From Bacillus oleivorans (GTDB taxonomy: Bacteria; Bacillota; Bacilli; Bacillales; JC228), in NCBI RefSeq assembly GCF_900207585.1, contig NZ_OAOP01000013.1, positions 1 to 64,000 on the forward strand: 64,000 nucleotides of DNA, given 5' to 3'. The notes beneath the pieces were generated by a model. It was not told where the DNA came from and ran no database searches. It saw only the letters and a list, made by a program, of their open reading frames with translations. Below are positions 1-8,401 of this stretch, in pieces. Position numbers and translations under genes: made by a program. How positions within the stretch are numbered: position 1 is the stretch's first letter; every line of letters starts with the position of its first letter.

Positions 1-39
1 AACTGCTTCTATTTTTTCCTCTATGTTAAATTTAGACAT
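1..39 (-). CDS. IS3-family transposase OrfA, N-terminal 13 codons only
   Basis: Reading leftwards from 39, the strand encodes MSKFNIEEKIEAV before the window ends. This matches the usual beginning of IS150-type OrfA proteins, which are the helix-turn-helix part of an IS3-family transposase. An IS-end-like inverted repeat lies just upstream (45-95), as expected for the left end of such an element. The rest of the gene lies outside the window, so its intactness is unknown. Confidence 0.6.
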   Translation of the reverse strand, partial: MSKFNIEEKIEAV

Positions 40-44
40 ATAAA

Positions 45-95
45 AACTGCACCTCCAATTGTTAGTTGTGTGTCTAACAATTGGGGTGCAGTTCA
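45..95. mobile_element. Terminal hairpin / end of IS3-family element
   Basis: Arms at 45-65 and 74-93 form a near-perfect hairpin around an 8-base loop. On the minus strand the element would begin TGAACTGCACCCCAATTG, fitting the TG...CA ends of IS3-family elements. The OrfA start lies 6 bases past the hairpin. A diverged copy of this end occurs at 42562-42610. The element boundary is inferred to be near 95. Confidence 0.55.
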
Positions 96-132
96 CCGAT
101 AGGGAGCTGGTTTTTTTTTGCAACAAAGGTGC

Positions 133-184
133 AACAAAGGGACGGTTCTTCTGTTTCATGAAACAGAAGAACCGTCCCTTTGTT
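133..184. repeat. Perfect 52-base palindrome, dispersed 'gggacggttcttctgtttca' family
   Basis: The sequence is self-complementary over 26+26 bases, centred between 158 and 159. Its core recurs at 1258-1334, 2311-2397 and 63685-63708. It lies directly beside the IS end. It may act as a transcription terminator or be a small REP-like mobile hairpin. No gene is visible in it. Confidence 0.8.
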
Positions 185-549
185 TTCCATAGAAAAAAAT
201 GGACTTTGACAAGATAGTTTATGTCTATTTATACTGGGGGAAATAGAAATATTCCAACAATAATGAAAACTTTTTTAATAGAAAACAATAAACACTTAAA
301 AGAAAAAGAGTTTTCATTTTTGTAAAGTTGTGGAAATTCCGTTTATCCAAGGTTCTCCGGAGCTGAGGGTGGGGTAGAAAAAATAATATAGTTAGCGGGG
401 CGGTACATAAAAGGGATATTAAGATTGATCAGCGTTTTGATGAAGAAGATTTTTTTCAATCAAATATTGATAGTTTAATAGATAAATTAAAACATTTGAT
501 TTTCATTTTTGAAGACAACTAGGACCTAAAAACAACGGAGGATTTCAAG
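185..549. other. Intergenic stretch with a possible short gene relic
   Basis: No complete gene is visible. An open stretch 403-522 on the plus strand reads VHKRDIKIDQRFDEEDFFQS and on to a stop, with no start codon, and could be the tail of a lost gene. The stretch also carries the upstream region and ribosome site of the next gene (gga-gga at about 537-543). No clear sigma-A promoter was identified. Confidence 0.3.
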
Positions 550-1212
550 ATGAAAAAATTAACTAAATCAGTTCTGGCAAGTGTATTAACATTATCTTTA
601 TTCAGTGGTTCAGCAAGTGCATTGACGATGTATAATGAGCCTCCTTTTGAAGCTTATAAAGTTTCCAAGGGAGATACTTTCTGGTTTATTGCGAAACGGT
701 ATGGCCTTTATTATCAAGAGCTTATGAGACTAAATCCAACTGTTAACCCTACGAATATGCAAGTAGGCTCCATTATTCGCTTAAAGTCTTCAGCATATTC
801 GCCATCTACTTCAGTAAGCGTTGGAAGTATGTCAGTAAGCAGCTACGAAAGACAAGTGGTTGACTTAGTGAATCAAGAAAGAGCAAAAGCTGGATTACCT
901 TCATTAAAATTAAACGCTGAACTGTCTCGAGTGGCAAGATTTAAATCTCAAGACATGCACGATAGAAGATATTTCGATCATAATAGCCCAACTTACGGTT
1001 CCCCATTTACGATGATGAGAAACTTCGGAATTTCATATCGCTCGGCAGGAGAGAATATTGCATATGGACAAAGAACTCCTCAAGAGGTTGTTAATGCTTG
1101 GATGAACAGTTCTGGCCACAGAGCCAATATATTAAACTCAAGCTTTACCGATATTGGTGTCGGATATGTAGCAGACGGAAACTACTGGACACAAATGTTT
1201 ATCGGACGATAA
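550..1212 (+). CDS. Secreted LysM and CAP/SCP-domain protein
   Basis: The protein has 220 residues. A signal peptide occupies residues 1-24. One LysM peptidoglycan-binding module covers about 34-79 (motif YKVSKGDTFWFIAKRYGL). After a Ser-rich linker, a CAP domain (SCP/PR1, YkwD type) covers about 102-219 with the AGENIAYG and SGHRANIL motifs. The start is fixed by GGAGG eight bases upstream. LysM-CAP proteins of bacilli are exported and bind the wall or spore coat; their enzymatic role is not settled. It stands alone, followed by a dispersed hairpin (1258-1334). Confidence 0.88.
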   Translation: MKKLTKSVLASVLTLSLFSGSASALTMYNEPPFEAYKVSKGDTFWFIAKRYGLYYQELMRLNPTVNPTNMQVGSIIRLKSSAYSPSTSVSVGSMSVSSYERQVVDLVNQERAKAGLPSLKLNAELSRVARFKSQDMHDRRYFDHNSPTYGSPFTMMRNFGISYRSAGENIAYGQRTPQEVVNAWMNSSGHRANILNSSFTDIGVGYVADGNYWTQMFIGR

Positions 1213-1257
1213 GGCATGGATCATTCCATGTCTTTTTCTTTTTGAAACAGAGGTGAA

Positions 1258-1334
1258 ACAGAGGGACGGTTCTTCTGTTTCATTCTTACTTCTTAAGCAT
1301 GTTTTACTCTGAAACGCGAGAACCGTCCCTGTGT
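1258..1334. repeat. Dispersed hairpin repeat, copy 2
   Basis: Left arm 1258-1281 (cagagggacggttcttctgt) pairs with right arm 1309-1334 (gaaacgcgagaaccgtccct). The arms enclose a 27-base loop. It lies between two convergent genes and may terminate both. Same family as 133-184 and 2311-2397. Confidence 0.7.
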
Positions 1335-1415
1335 TACACTACCGGCAGCGAGTGATTTATTCTAAGTTAAAAGGAACTGACCTATTTAACACAAAACAAA
1401 CTTGAACCATCACTT

Positions 1416-2282
1416 TTATCCAAAAACCTGTGCGGCAATCCCGTATAAATGACTGTTTCTCATAGGCATGGTGTCAGAATGCAGGATCATGATAGGGGGG
1501 TGACTCACTTTCTCAAACCCATAACCCTGCAAATAATTAATAAATAGATCATCGCCAATCGGAGTGTCAATCCTTAACTGACCTCTATGGTTCCGAGCTA
1601 ATTGATTAATTAAATCCATAGCTCCTTTGTAATCCGGGGCGACAATCGGCCCTAAAATCAAATTTTCTGGTCCCAAAATAGAGAAACCAAATCCAATAAC
1701 ATTCCCAGATTCATCTTTTAAAACTAGAGCTTGCTGGGCTTGTTTCAGTCTATTTCTCAGAAATGTACCCCTGGAATCCCCAAATGCATGTTTATCCAAT
1801 TCAATTACTTGATGTAAATCCTTTTCCTCTAGAGCTTCTGCCTTGCATCCATCAGAAAGTAAATGATCGAACGGTTCATAATGACTGCAGAGAAATTTAT
1901 GAACAGAACCGACTTTCTTGAATCCCAGTTTTTCGTAAAGAGGCTTTCCTTCAGGTGTAGCAATGAGCATAATCGATACTTTTTCCGATACCAGCTTGAT
2001 ACAGGCTTGGGTCGTTTCTTTTCCAAGACCTAGCCCTCTGTATTCGCTCTTTACAATCACCATTCCGATCGAAGCTAAATGTGTATCATAAGGAATAATT
2101 GCTGCACTCGAGACAATTTGACCGAACTCATTTTTATGTCCTAAAATCTTTCCCGAAGATAAAACAGTTCTGATTTCGTGTTCATCATAATCCCAGCCAA
2201 CAGATTGGGACAAGGAGATTAAACCGCCAATATCATCCTCATTGAAAAAATGTAATGAAAGTTTATTTTTTATGGTTTTCAT
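1416..2282 (-). CDS. GNAT-family N-acetyltransferase
   Basis: The protein has 288 residues. An N-terminal GNAT fold covers about 5-130. Its acetyl-CoA loop is recognisable in GMVIVKSEYRGLGLGKETTQ (R/Q-x-x-G-x-G/A type), followed by the ATPEGKPLYEKLGF segment typical of the family. A second, weaker acetyltransferase-like domain covers about 150-285. Proteins of this layout use acetyl-CoA to acylate an amine, but the substrate is not predictable. It is a single gene flanked on both sides by dispersed hairpins. Confidence 0.82.
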   Translation of the reverse strand: MKTIKNKLSLHFFNEDDIGGLISLSQSVGWDYDEHEIRTVLSSGKILGHKNEFGQIVSSAAIIPYDTHLASIGMVIVKSEYRGLGLGKETTQACIKLVSEKVSIMLIATPEGKPLYEKLGFKKVGSVHKFLCSHYEPFDHLLSDGCKAEALEEKDLHQVIELDKHAFGDSRGTFLRNRLKQAQQALVLKDESGNVIGFGFSILGPENLILGPIVAPDYKGAMDLINQLARNHRGQLRIDTPIGDDLFINYLQGYGFEKVSHPPIMILHSDTMPMRNSHLYGIAAQVFG

Positions 2283-2310
2283 TAAAAAACTCCTTATTGT
2301 TTAATGAAAC

Positions 2311-2397
2311 GGAGGGACGGTTCTTCTGTTTCATCTTTATTCTCAAGCAAGAATTCTTCATATGTTTTTTTTGAAACGCAAGAACCGTCCCTGTGTA
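2311..2397. repeat. Dispersed hairpin repeat, copy 3
   Basis: The left arm (ggagggacggttcttctgtt) and the right arm (gaaacgcaagaaccgtccct) match copy 2, including parts of the loop (ctcaagca, tatgtttttt). It lies between pepT and the GNAT gene. Confidence 0.7.
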
Positions 2398-2452
2398 TCA
2401 AAAAAGCGCAAGCCACCCAGACAAGATGACCCGCGCTTTCAAATTCTATTAA

Positions 2453-3685
2453 TTACTTTCCGGCCTTTTCTTCAAAAAGCTTCGCGATCTCCACAATCAC
2501 ATTCGTTGCTTTTACCATATTATCAACGGAGATATACTCAAACTTGCCGTGATAATTTTCTCCGCCTGTGAAAATGTTTGGGGTTGGCAGTCCCATGTAG
2601 GAGAGCTGGGAACCGTCTGTCCCGCCGCGAATGGGTTTAATAACCGGTGTAATGTCTAAACGTTCCATCGCTTCATGGGCAATCTCCACAATATGTTTAA
2701 CTGGCTCAATTTTTTCTCTCATATTGTAGTATTGATCTTTCATTTCCAAGATGATTTTATCCTCGCCATACTCTGCTTGCAGTTCTTTCACAATCTTCTC
2801 CACATTTGCTTTTCTGGCGTTGAAATTCTCACGGTCGAAGTCGCGGATGATATAAGAAATTTTCGTTTGCTCGACATCGCCTTCTATCGAGCTCAAATGA
2901 TAAAAGCCCTCATAGCCCTCGGTATATTCAGGCGCTTCTTCAGCAGGCAACCGTCTATTAAATTCCATCGCAATTTTCGCTGAGTTCACCATTTTGCCTT
3001 TCGCCGTCCCTGGGTGAATGTTGTTGCCTTTAATCGTAAGCTTGAAACCAGCCGCATTAAAGCTTTCGTATTCAAGCTCTCCAAGCGGTCCGCCATCAAC
3101 CGTATAGGCATATGTAGCATTAAAGGCTGTGACGTCAAACTTATGCGGTCCGCGGCCGATTTCTTCATCAGGTGTAAAAGCGACCCGCACTTTTCCGTGC
3201 TTGATTTCAGGATGCTGGATCAAATAATCCATCGCCGTCATAATTTCGGCAATTCCGGCTTTATTGTCTGCTCCTAGAAGGGTCGTACCATCTGTTGTCA
3301 TTAAAGTATGGCCTTTGTATTCGCTCAGAGCAGGAAAATCTTTAGGGGAGAGGACTACATATTCATTTAGCTGAATGTCCCCGCCATCATAATTTTCAAC
3401 AAGCTGCGGTTTAACATTTGCTCCGGTAAAATCAGTAGCCGTATCTAAGTGCGCTAGAAAACCGATTGTCGGTACTAATTTTTCTGTATTGGATGGGAGG
3501 GTCGCCATCACATAGCCATTTTCATCGACCGTAACTTCCTCCATGCCAATCGATTTTAATTCGTCTACAAGCATATTCGCTAAAGTAAACTGTCCAGGTG
3601 TCGATGGACATGTTTCACTATCCTCATTGGACTGCGTATCTACTTTGACATAGGTTGTTAATCTTTTAATCAGATCGTCTCTCAT
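2453..3685 (-). CDS. pepT: Peptidase T (tripeptide aminopeptidase)
   Basis: The protein has 410 residues, the normal PepT length. It is a cytoplasmic di-zinc M20-family enzyme that removes the N-terminal residue of tripeptides. Metal and catalytic motifs are visible: GFLAHLDTA, the bridging Asp in [12 protein letters not shown], the catalytic Glu in [10 protein letters not shown], and the HP of [11 protein letters not shown] in the dimerisation domain. [22 protein letters not shown] near the C-terminus is typical of PepT. It is monocistronic, and the ATG follows a GGAGT-type site. No defect is seen. Confidence 0.95.
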   Translation of the reverse strand: MRDDLIKRLTTYVKVDTQSNEDSETCPSTPGQFTLANMLVDELKSIGMEEVTVDENGYVMATLPSNTEKLVPTIGFLAHLDTATDFTGANVKPQLVENYDGGDIQLNEYVVLSPKDFPALSEYKGHTLMTTDGTTLLGADNKAGIAEIMTAMDYLIQHPEIKHGKVRVAFTPDEEIGRGPHKFDVTAFNATYAYTVDGGPLGELEYESFNAAGFKLTIKGNNIHPGTAKGKMVNSAKIAMEFNRRLPAEEAPEYTEGYEGFYHLSSIEGDVEQTKISYIIRDFDRENFNARKANVEKIVKELQAEYGEDKIILEMKDQYYNMREKIEPVKHIVEIAHEAMERLDITPVIKPIRGGTDGSQLSYMGLPTPNIFTGGENYHGKFEYISVDNMVKATNVIVEIAKLFEEKAGK

Positions 3686-4023
3686 CCAGACTCCACTCCT
3701 TCTTAATCTACTTGATTATTTTACCATATAACGCAACGCTTCTAATACAATCCCTTAACAATATATTTACATTTTTAAAAAAGCACTTGATTTAAAGTTT
3801 GTTTCCCTTAAAATAGGGGTATTAAAAATGACGCCATAAATCACTCGCTAATCAAAGGGGTCATTGACATTTTCGCTAAACTGAGTATAATTAAATACTT
3901 GCGCGCCCTATAAATAGGGAACGCTGTTCAAAGTTTGTTCATCATTAGCAGATAAAATATCGAGTATAATAGATTAGTAAAAAATGACTACCATTAGTGT
4001 TTACTTGAAAGCAGGTGGGAAAC
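3686..4023. other. Divergent intergenic region between pepT and ltaS
   Basis: The region carries the pepT upstream sequence on the minus strand and the ltaS promoter region on the plus strand. One good sigma-A promoter is at 3864-3891. A second isolated TATAAT is at 3965-3970, without a convincing -35. No gene is visible. Confidence 0.5.
3864..3891 (+). promoter_or_regulatory. Sigma-A promoter of ltaS
   Basis: A perfect TTGACA (3864-3869) and a perfect TATAAT (3886-3891) are separated by 16 bases. They lie about 130 bases before the ltaS start, pointing into it. Confidence 0.75.
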
Positions 4024-5997
4024 ATGAATACTTTACAACAAAAGGGTCAAGGTTTATTCAATAAATTTGTTGGCTTTTTCTTTTTAGCAGTCGTAATGCT
4101 ATGGATCAAAACATATATCGTACAATTGACTCAGTTTGACTTAGGCATTGAAAATACGTTTCAAGAATTTCTATTGTTCCTAAACCCATTAGGATCATCG
4201 ATGCTGTTCTTAGGGCTAGCCTTTATTTTTAAGGGCAGAAAGAAATATATATGGCTAATCATCATTGATTTCCTTATGTCATTTCTTTTATATGCTAATG
4301 TCATGTACTATCGTTTCTTTAACGATTTCATTACATTGCCAACCTTAACGCAGACACAAAACTTTGGAGATGTCAGCAGCAGTGTGACCTCTCTAGTGAA
4401 ACCATATGACGCGTTGTTCTTTGTCGATGTTCTGCTTTTAATTGCTTTACTGGCTTTTAAATTTGTAAAAATCGAAGTAAAAGATATCAAACGCCGGATG
4501 GTAATGGCTTTACTTACATTCTCACTAGGGATTTCAACCTTTAACCTGGCGTTAGCGGAAATCGACCGTCCGCAATTGCTAACTAGAGGATTTGACCGCA
4601 ACTACATCGTCAAATACCTAGGGATGTACAACTACACGATTTACGATGCCGTTCAAAGTACAAAAGCTTCGGCACAACGTGTATTAGCAAACAGTAACGA
4701 TATTACAGAAGTAATCAACTATACGAAATCAAACCATGCGGCTCCGAACCCTGAGTACTTTGGTAAAGGGGAAGGAATGAACGTGATTTATATCCATTTG
4801 GAATCGATTCAGAACTTCCTGATTGATTACAAGCTGCATGGGGAAGAGGTCACACCATTCCTGAACTCCTTGACGGAAGAAGAAAATACCATTTACTTTG
4901 ATAACTTCTACCATCAGACCGCTCAAGGAAAAACAGCAGATGCTGAGTTTATCTTAGAAAATTCCTTATATGGTCTGCCACAGGGGTCAGCCTTTACAAC
5001 AAAAGGCATGAACACCTACCAGGCAGCACCAGCTATCCTGGCGCAAAAAGGATACACATCAGCTGTATTCCACGGTAACTCCGGAAGCTTCTGGAACCGT
5101 GATGAAATTTATAAATCATTTGGATATGACAACTTCTTTGACGATGAGTATTATGAAATGAATCCAGAAGATTTGGCTGATTATGGGCTTATGGACAAGC
5201 CGTTTTTACAGCAGTCGATTCCATTATTAGAATCATTGCCACAGCCGTTCTATACCAAATTTATTACGGTAACGAACCATTACCCATATCCAATTGACGA
5301 AGAATTAGCAACGATTGCACCGCATACAACAGGCGATACATCTGTGGATACTTACTTCCAGACAGCCCGTTATGCGGATGAAGCACTCAAGGAATTCTTC
5401 GATTACTTGAAGGAATCAGGCCTATACGACAACTCTATCATCATAATGTACGGAGACCACTACGGAATCTCCGAAAATCATAACAGAGCGATGGAACAAG
5501 TATTAGGCAAAGAAATCACACCTTTTGACAACACAACATTGCAAGAGGTTCCATTATTCATCCGAGTACCAGGCATGGAAGGCGGAGTCAACCACGCGTA
5601 TGGAGGACAAATTGATCTCCTGCCAACGCTTCTGCACCTGCTCGGAATAGAAACTGGTGACTATGTCCAATTCGGAACAGACTTACTATCTGAAGAACAC
5701 AATCAACTGATCCCATTCCGAAACGGAGACTTTGTCAGTCCAACCATCACATCGATTGACGGTAAGTTCTACGATTCAAAAACAGGAGAAATCATTGAAG
5801 ATCCTGGGTTGCTGGAACAAGCGGACGAATATAAGACAATTGTAGAACAGAAACTGTCGTTCTCGGATCAGGTTGTAAATGGAGATTTATTGCGATTCTA
5901 TATGCCGGATGGGTTCACGCCGGTGGATCGTTCACAGTATGATTATAATAAGACGGATGAAGAAAGTGATGATTCCACGGATGAATCAAATGAATAA
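4024..5997 (+). CDS. ltaS: Lipoteichoic acid synthase (LtaS family)
   Basis: The protein has 657 residues from the ATG at 4024, chosen because AGGTGGG lies five bases upstream; an upstream GTG at 4015 sits inside that site. Five membrane helices occupy about residues 15-200. The extracellular sulfatase-fold domain follows, with the nucleophile Thr304 in QGKTADAEF and metal-binding motifs including HGNSGSFWNRD and MYGDHYG. It polymerises glycerol phosphate from phosphatidylglycerol onto a glycolipid anchor at the outer membrane face. The C-terminus is a short acidic tail. A truncated paralogue lies at 42684-43401. A hairpin terminator follows directly. Confidence 0.93.
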   Translation: MNTLQQKGQGLFNKFVGFFFLAVVMLWIKTYIVQLTQFDLGIENTFQEFLLFLNPLGSSMLFLGLAFIFKGRKKYIWLIIIDFLMSFLLYANVMYYRFFNDFITLPTLTQTQNFGDVSSSVTSLVKPYDALFFVDVLLLIALLAFKFVKIEVKDIKRRMVMALLTFSLGISTFNLALAEIDRPQLLTRGFDRNYIVKYLGMYNYTIYDAVQSTKASAQRVLANSNDITEVINYTKSNHAAPNPEYFGKGEGMNVIYIHLESIQNFLIDYKLHGEEVTPFLNSLTEEENTIYFDNFYHQTAQGKTADAEFILENSLYGLPQGSAFTTKGMNTYQAAPAILAQKGYTSAVFHGNSGSFWNRDEIYKSFGYDNFFDDEYYEMNPEDLADYGLMDKPFLQQSIPLLESLPQPFYTKFITVTNHYPYPIDEELATIAPHTTGDTSVDTYFQTARYADEALKEFFDYLKESGLYDNSIIIMYGDHYGISENHNRAMEQVLGKEITPFDNTTLQEVPLFIRVPGMEGGVNHAYGGQIDLLPTLLHLLGIETGDYVQFGTDLLSEEHNQLIPFRNGDFVSPTITSIDGKFYDSKTGEIIEDPGLLEQADEYKTIVEQKLSFSDQVVNGDLLRFYMPDGFTPVDRSQYDYNKTDEESDDSTDESNE

Positions 5998-6010
5998 TAA
6001 TATATTTATA

Positions 6011-6037
6011 GACTACCTTTAAGGGTAGTCTTTTTTT
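6011..6037 (+). terminator. Terminator of ltaS
   Basis: gactaccttt and aagggtagtc pair without a mismatch and are followed by seven T. Confidence 0.9.
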
Positions 6038-6180
6038 AGGACAACAAATTTTCTTACAAAATAAATAGGTTGAAAAATGTATTGCCAGCAAATTACAATT
6101 AAAGCAAGGTTTACAGATTAAAATCATACTAGGAAAAAGTCATTGGCTTTAAATTTCATGTCTAATTCTGAAAAAGTTGA

Positions 6181-6200
6181 TGTATAATTGTATACAATTA
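6181..6200. promoter_or_regulatory. Probable GntR operator in front of its own gene
   Basis: The sequence tgtataattgtatacaatta contains the 12-base palindrome ATTGTATACAAT. The reverse complement of 6988-7007, in front of the PrpD operon, repeats its first 15 bases exactly. The position just upstream of the ribosome site suggests autoregulation by the GntR protein. Confidence 0.6.
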
Positions 6201-6218
6201 TTAAAAAGGAGGCTTACT

Positions 6219-6911
6219 ATGTTCCAAAGTTTAAAAACAAAAGATATTTTGTATATTGAAATAAAAGAAAAAATTATTACCGGCATTCTTGAGCCGGATA
6301 CTCCGGTTGTAGAAGATATACTTGCTGAAGAATTTGAAGTAAGCAGAACCCCTTTAAGAGAAGCTCTACAAAGATTAGAATTAGAGGGCTGGCTTGTCAG
6401 AAGGCGAAATGGGAGGCTGAAGGTCTCCAGCATATCAGTTAGTGAGGTTATTGAGATTTTTCAAGTGCGAGGCAGGTTGGAAGGATTGGTTGCTTCGGAG
6501 GCTGCAAAGAGGGCAACAGAGGATGAGATAAAGGAATTGGAAATGATAACAAATTTAATAGTAAATGCAGCCGAACAAGATCAGCGCAGTGATGTCGTTC
6601 GTTTTGGCTCAGAATTTCATAGTCTATTATACAAAATTAGTAAACATAAAACAGCAACAAAAATGCTTGCTCAATTAAATGATCATATAAATCGCTATAG
6701 GCGTTTAGGACCAATCCGAAATTCAAAAAGGGGCGTATCAGCTGCAAATGAACATCAACAAATATTTGAATTTTTAGCAAGAAGAGATTATGAGAATTGT
6801 GGAAGAGCAATGGAAATGCACATTATTAATAGCATGAATTCTGCAGCTCAATCAATTGAAGAATATTTACATTCAAGACAATTAAATGAGCTAGAAGAAG
6901 ACAGGGAATAA
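6219..6911 (+). CDS. GntR-family transcriptional regulator (FadR/FCD type)
   Basis: The protein has 230 residues from the ATG at 6219, preceded by AAAGGAGG. A winged-helix GntR DNA-binding domain covers about 5-70, with recognition segment EEFEVSRTPLREALQRLELE. An all-helical FCD effector-binding domain covers about 75-210, with likely metal ligands in FGSEFHSLLY and HHQ-like segments. It is the first gene of the catabolic island. It probably represses itself and the operon starting at 7030, since near-identical operators precede both. The inducer is unknown but is likely the island's carboxylate substrate or an intermediate. Confidence 0.9.
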   Translation: MFQSLKTKDILYIEIKEKIITGILEPDTPVVEDILAEEFEVSRTPLREALQRLELEGWLVRRRNGRLKVSSISVSEVIEIFQVRGRLEGLVASEAAKRATEDEIKELEMITNLIVNAAEQDQRSDVVRFGSEFHSLLYKISKHKTATKMLAQLNDHINRYRRLGPIRNSKRGVSAANEHQQIFEFLARRDYENCGRAMEMHIINSMNSAAQSIEEYLHSRQLNELEEDRE

Positions 6912-6944
6912 GGTTATCTGTAAAACAGAAGCCTTATTTTTTTT
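6907..6944 (+). terminator. Terminator of the GntR gene
   Basis: aataagg...ccttatt with an inner ctgt/acag pairing is followed by a run of T. It overlaps the stop codon. Confidence 0.7.
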
Positions 6945-6987
6945 ATTTTTAAAATTAAAAATATCTTGTAAATTTTCAGACTATATA

Positions 6988-7007
6988 TTAGTATACAATT
7001 ATACAAA
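6988..7007. promoter_or_regulatory. Probable GntR operator of the PrpD-PrpF operon
   Basis: ttagtatacaattatacaaa is the inverse of the operator at 6181-6200, with 15 consecutive matching bases. It sits 23 bases before the start of the PrpD-like gene, within the likely promoter. It fits repression by the adjacent GntR protein. Confidence 0.6.
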
Positions 7008-7029
7008 AAGGCAATGGAGTGAGGCAATC

Positions 7030-8385
7030 ATGCAAAACATGATTAATGAAAAAATGTCCGTACAATTGGCTAGATATGTAGTCAATTTAAAATTTGAAGA
7101 GTTACCGGAAAAAATTGTTGATGATGTTCAAAATCTGATTCTTGATTATTTAGGTGTGGCATTAAAAGGATCAACTACAGAACCAGCAGAAATTGTCACT
7201 GCATTCCAAATGGAATATGGAACAGCCAAGCAAGAAGCAACTTTAATTGGTAATGGGAAAAAGCTAACTTGCCAGGCTGCTGCTTTTACAAACGCTGTAG
7301 CTGCACACAGTATTGAGCTGGATGATGTTGATGATTTGGCTTTGTTTCATTATAGTCCCCCGATTGTCTCAGCTGCATTAGCTGTAGCAGAAGCGACTAA
7401 AGCAAACGGAAAAGATCTAATCGTTGCAGTAACGATTGGATGCGATATTATGAAAAGGCTTTCGGATGCAATGAATCCAGACCTTCGTGACCGTGGTTAT
7501 CACACTACTCCTGTTTGTGGGATTTTTGGGGCAACTGCAGCAGTTGCACGCCTATTTGGCCTAACTGAAGATGAAGTTGTGAACGCTTTTGGAATAGCAG
7601 GAGCACATGCTTCAGGGTTAATGGAAATGTATGGATCTAATATGCAAAAACGGATTAATCCAGGTCCAGCGGCTCATAATGCCATCGTTTCAGCTAGACT
7701 TGCGCGTATGGGCTATACAGGTGCGGACACTATATTTGATGGTGTTCGGGGCGTTCTCCAGGCTTTCTCCGGTCAAGAAGATACGAGTGCTTTAGTAAAT
7801 GGGCTTGGTAAAACATTTGATTTTATTATTGAGTTTAAACGATATGCTTGTGCTCGCCCTATCCACAATGCAGTTGGTTGCGCCCTTGAAATCCGCCCAA
7901 ATATAGTAAACCGATTACATAGCATTAAAGAAATGACCATATTTCGTCACCCAGCTTGGGCTCATTTCCATGAAATTAAAAGACCAAAGAGTATTCATGA
8001 GGCACAAGTAAGTTTAAATCATGCTGTGGCGGTAGCTTTAGTAGATGGAGATGCGTTTCTTGAGCATTTTGAAGACGAATGGATCTGTAATGTTGAGGTA
8101 CAAAGACTGTCACAAATGTTAAAATTTGTAGCTGAACCAGAACTGCCTCGAGGTGTCTCTTGTCTTCTGAGGATAGTTTTAGAAAGTGGTGAGATTTACG
8201 AGGCTCAGGTCGATTATCCGAAGGGATCCATTCAGAATCCAATGTCTCCTGATGAACATTGGAGCAAGTTTTCAAAATTAGCAGGATCTAAGTTTGAACA
8301 GGAGAAACAAGTCAAAATTCGCAACAAAGTTGAAAGCCTAACAACTTTACAATCAGTTCATGAGTTAATAGAACTACTTTTTTAG
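7030..8385 (+). CDS. MmgE/PrpD-family dehydratase
   Basis: The protein has 451 residues, the usual PrpD length. The family dehydrates 2-methylcitrate to 2-methyl-cis-aconitate or acts on related tricarboxylates without an iron-sulfur cluster. Typical segments are seen: ILDYLGVALKGS near the N-terminus, AAHSIELDDVDD (about 90-101), GYHTTPVCGIFGATAAVARL, the motif KRINPGPAAHNA, and KRYACARPIHNAVGCAL. SD-less overlap is absent, and a GGAGTGAGG site precedes the ATG. It heads an operon with two PrpF-like and one lyase-like gene, so it most likely hydrates or dehydrates an aconitate-like intermediate. The exact substrate is open. Confidence 0.88.
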   Translation: MQNMINEKMSVQLARYVVNLKFEELPEKIVDDVQNLILDYLGVALKGSTTEPAEIVTAFQMEYGTAKQEATLIGNGKKLTCQAAAFTNAVAAHSIELDDVDDLALFHYSPPIVSAALAVAEATKANGKDLIVAVTIGCDIMKRLSDAMNPDLRDRGYHTTPVCGIFGATAAVARLFGLTEDEVVNAFGIAGAHASGLMEMYGSNMQKRINPGPAAHNAIVSARLARMGYTGADTIFDGVRGVLQAFSGQEDTSALVNGLGKTFDFIIEFKRYACARPIHNAVGCALEIRPNIVNRLHSIKEMTIFRHPAWAHFHEIKRPKSIHEAQVSLNHAVAVALVDGDAFLEHFEDEWICNVEVQRLSQMLKFVAEPELPRGVSCLLRIVLESGEIYEAQVDYPKGSIQNPMSPDEHWSKFSKLAGSKFEQEKQVKIRNKVESLTTLQSVHELIELLF

Positions 8386-8401
8386 TAGGGGGGAAATATG
8401 G

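Noticed and set aside
2675-3277. Plus-strand open frames within pepT
   Set aside because: They are antisense to a well-conserved metal peptidase and lack ribosome sites.
4015-4026. GTG at 4015 as the ltaS start
   Set aside because: The GTG is part of the AGGTGGG ribosome site that serves the ATG at 4024.
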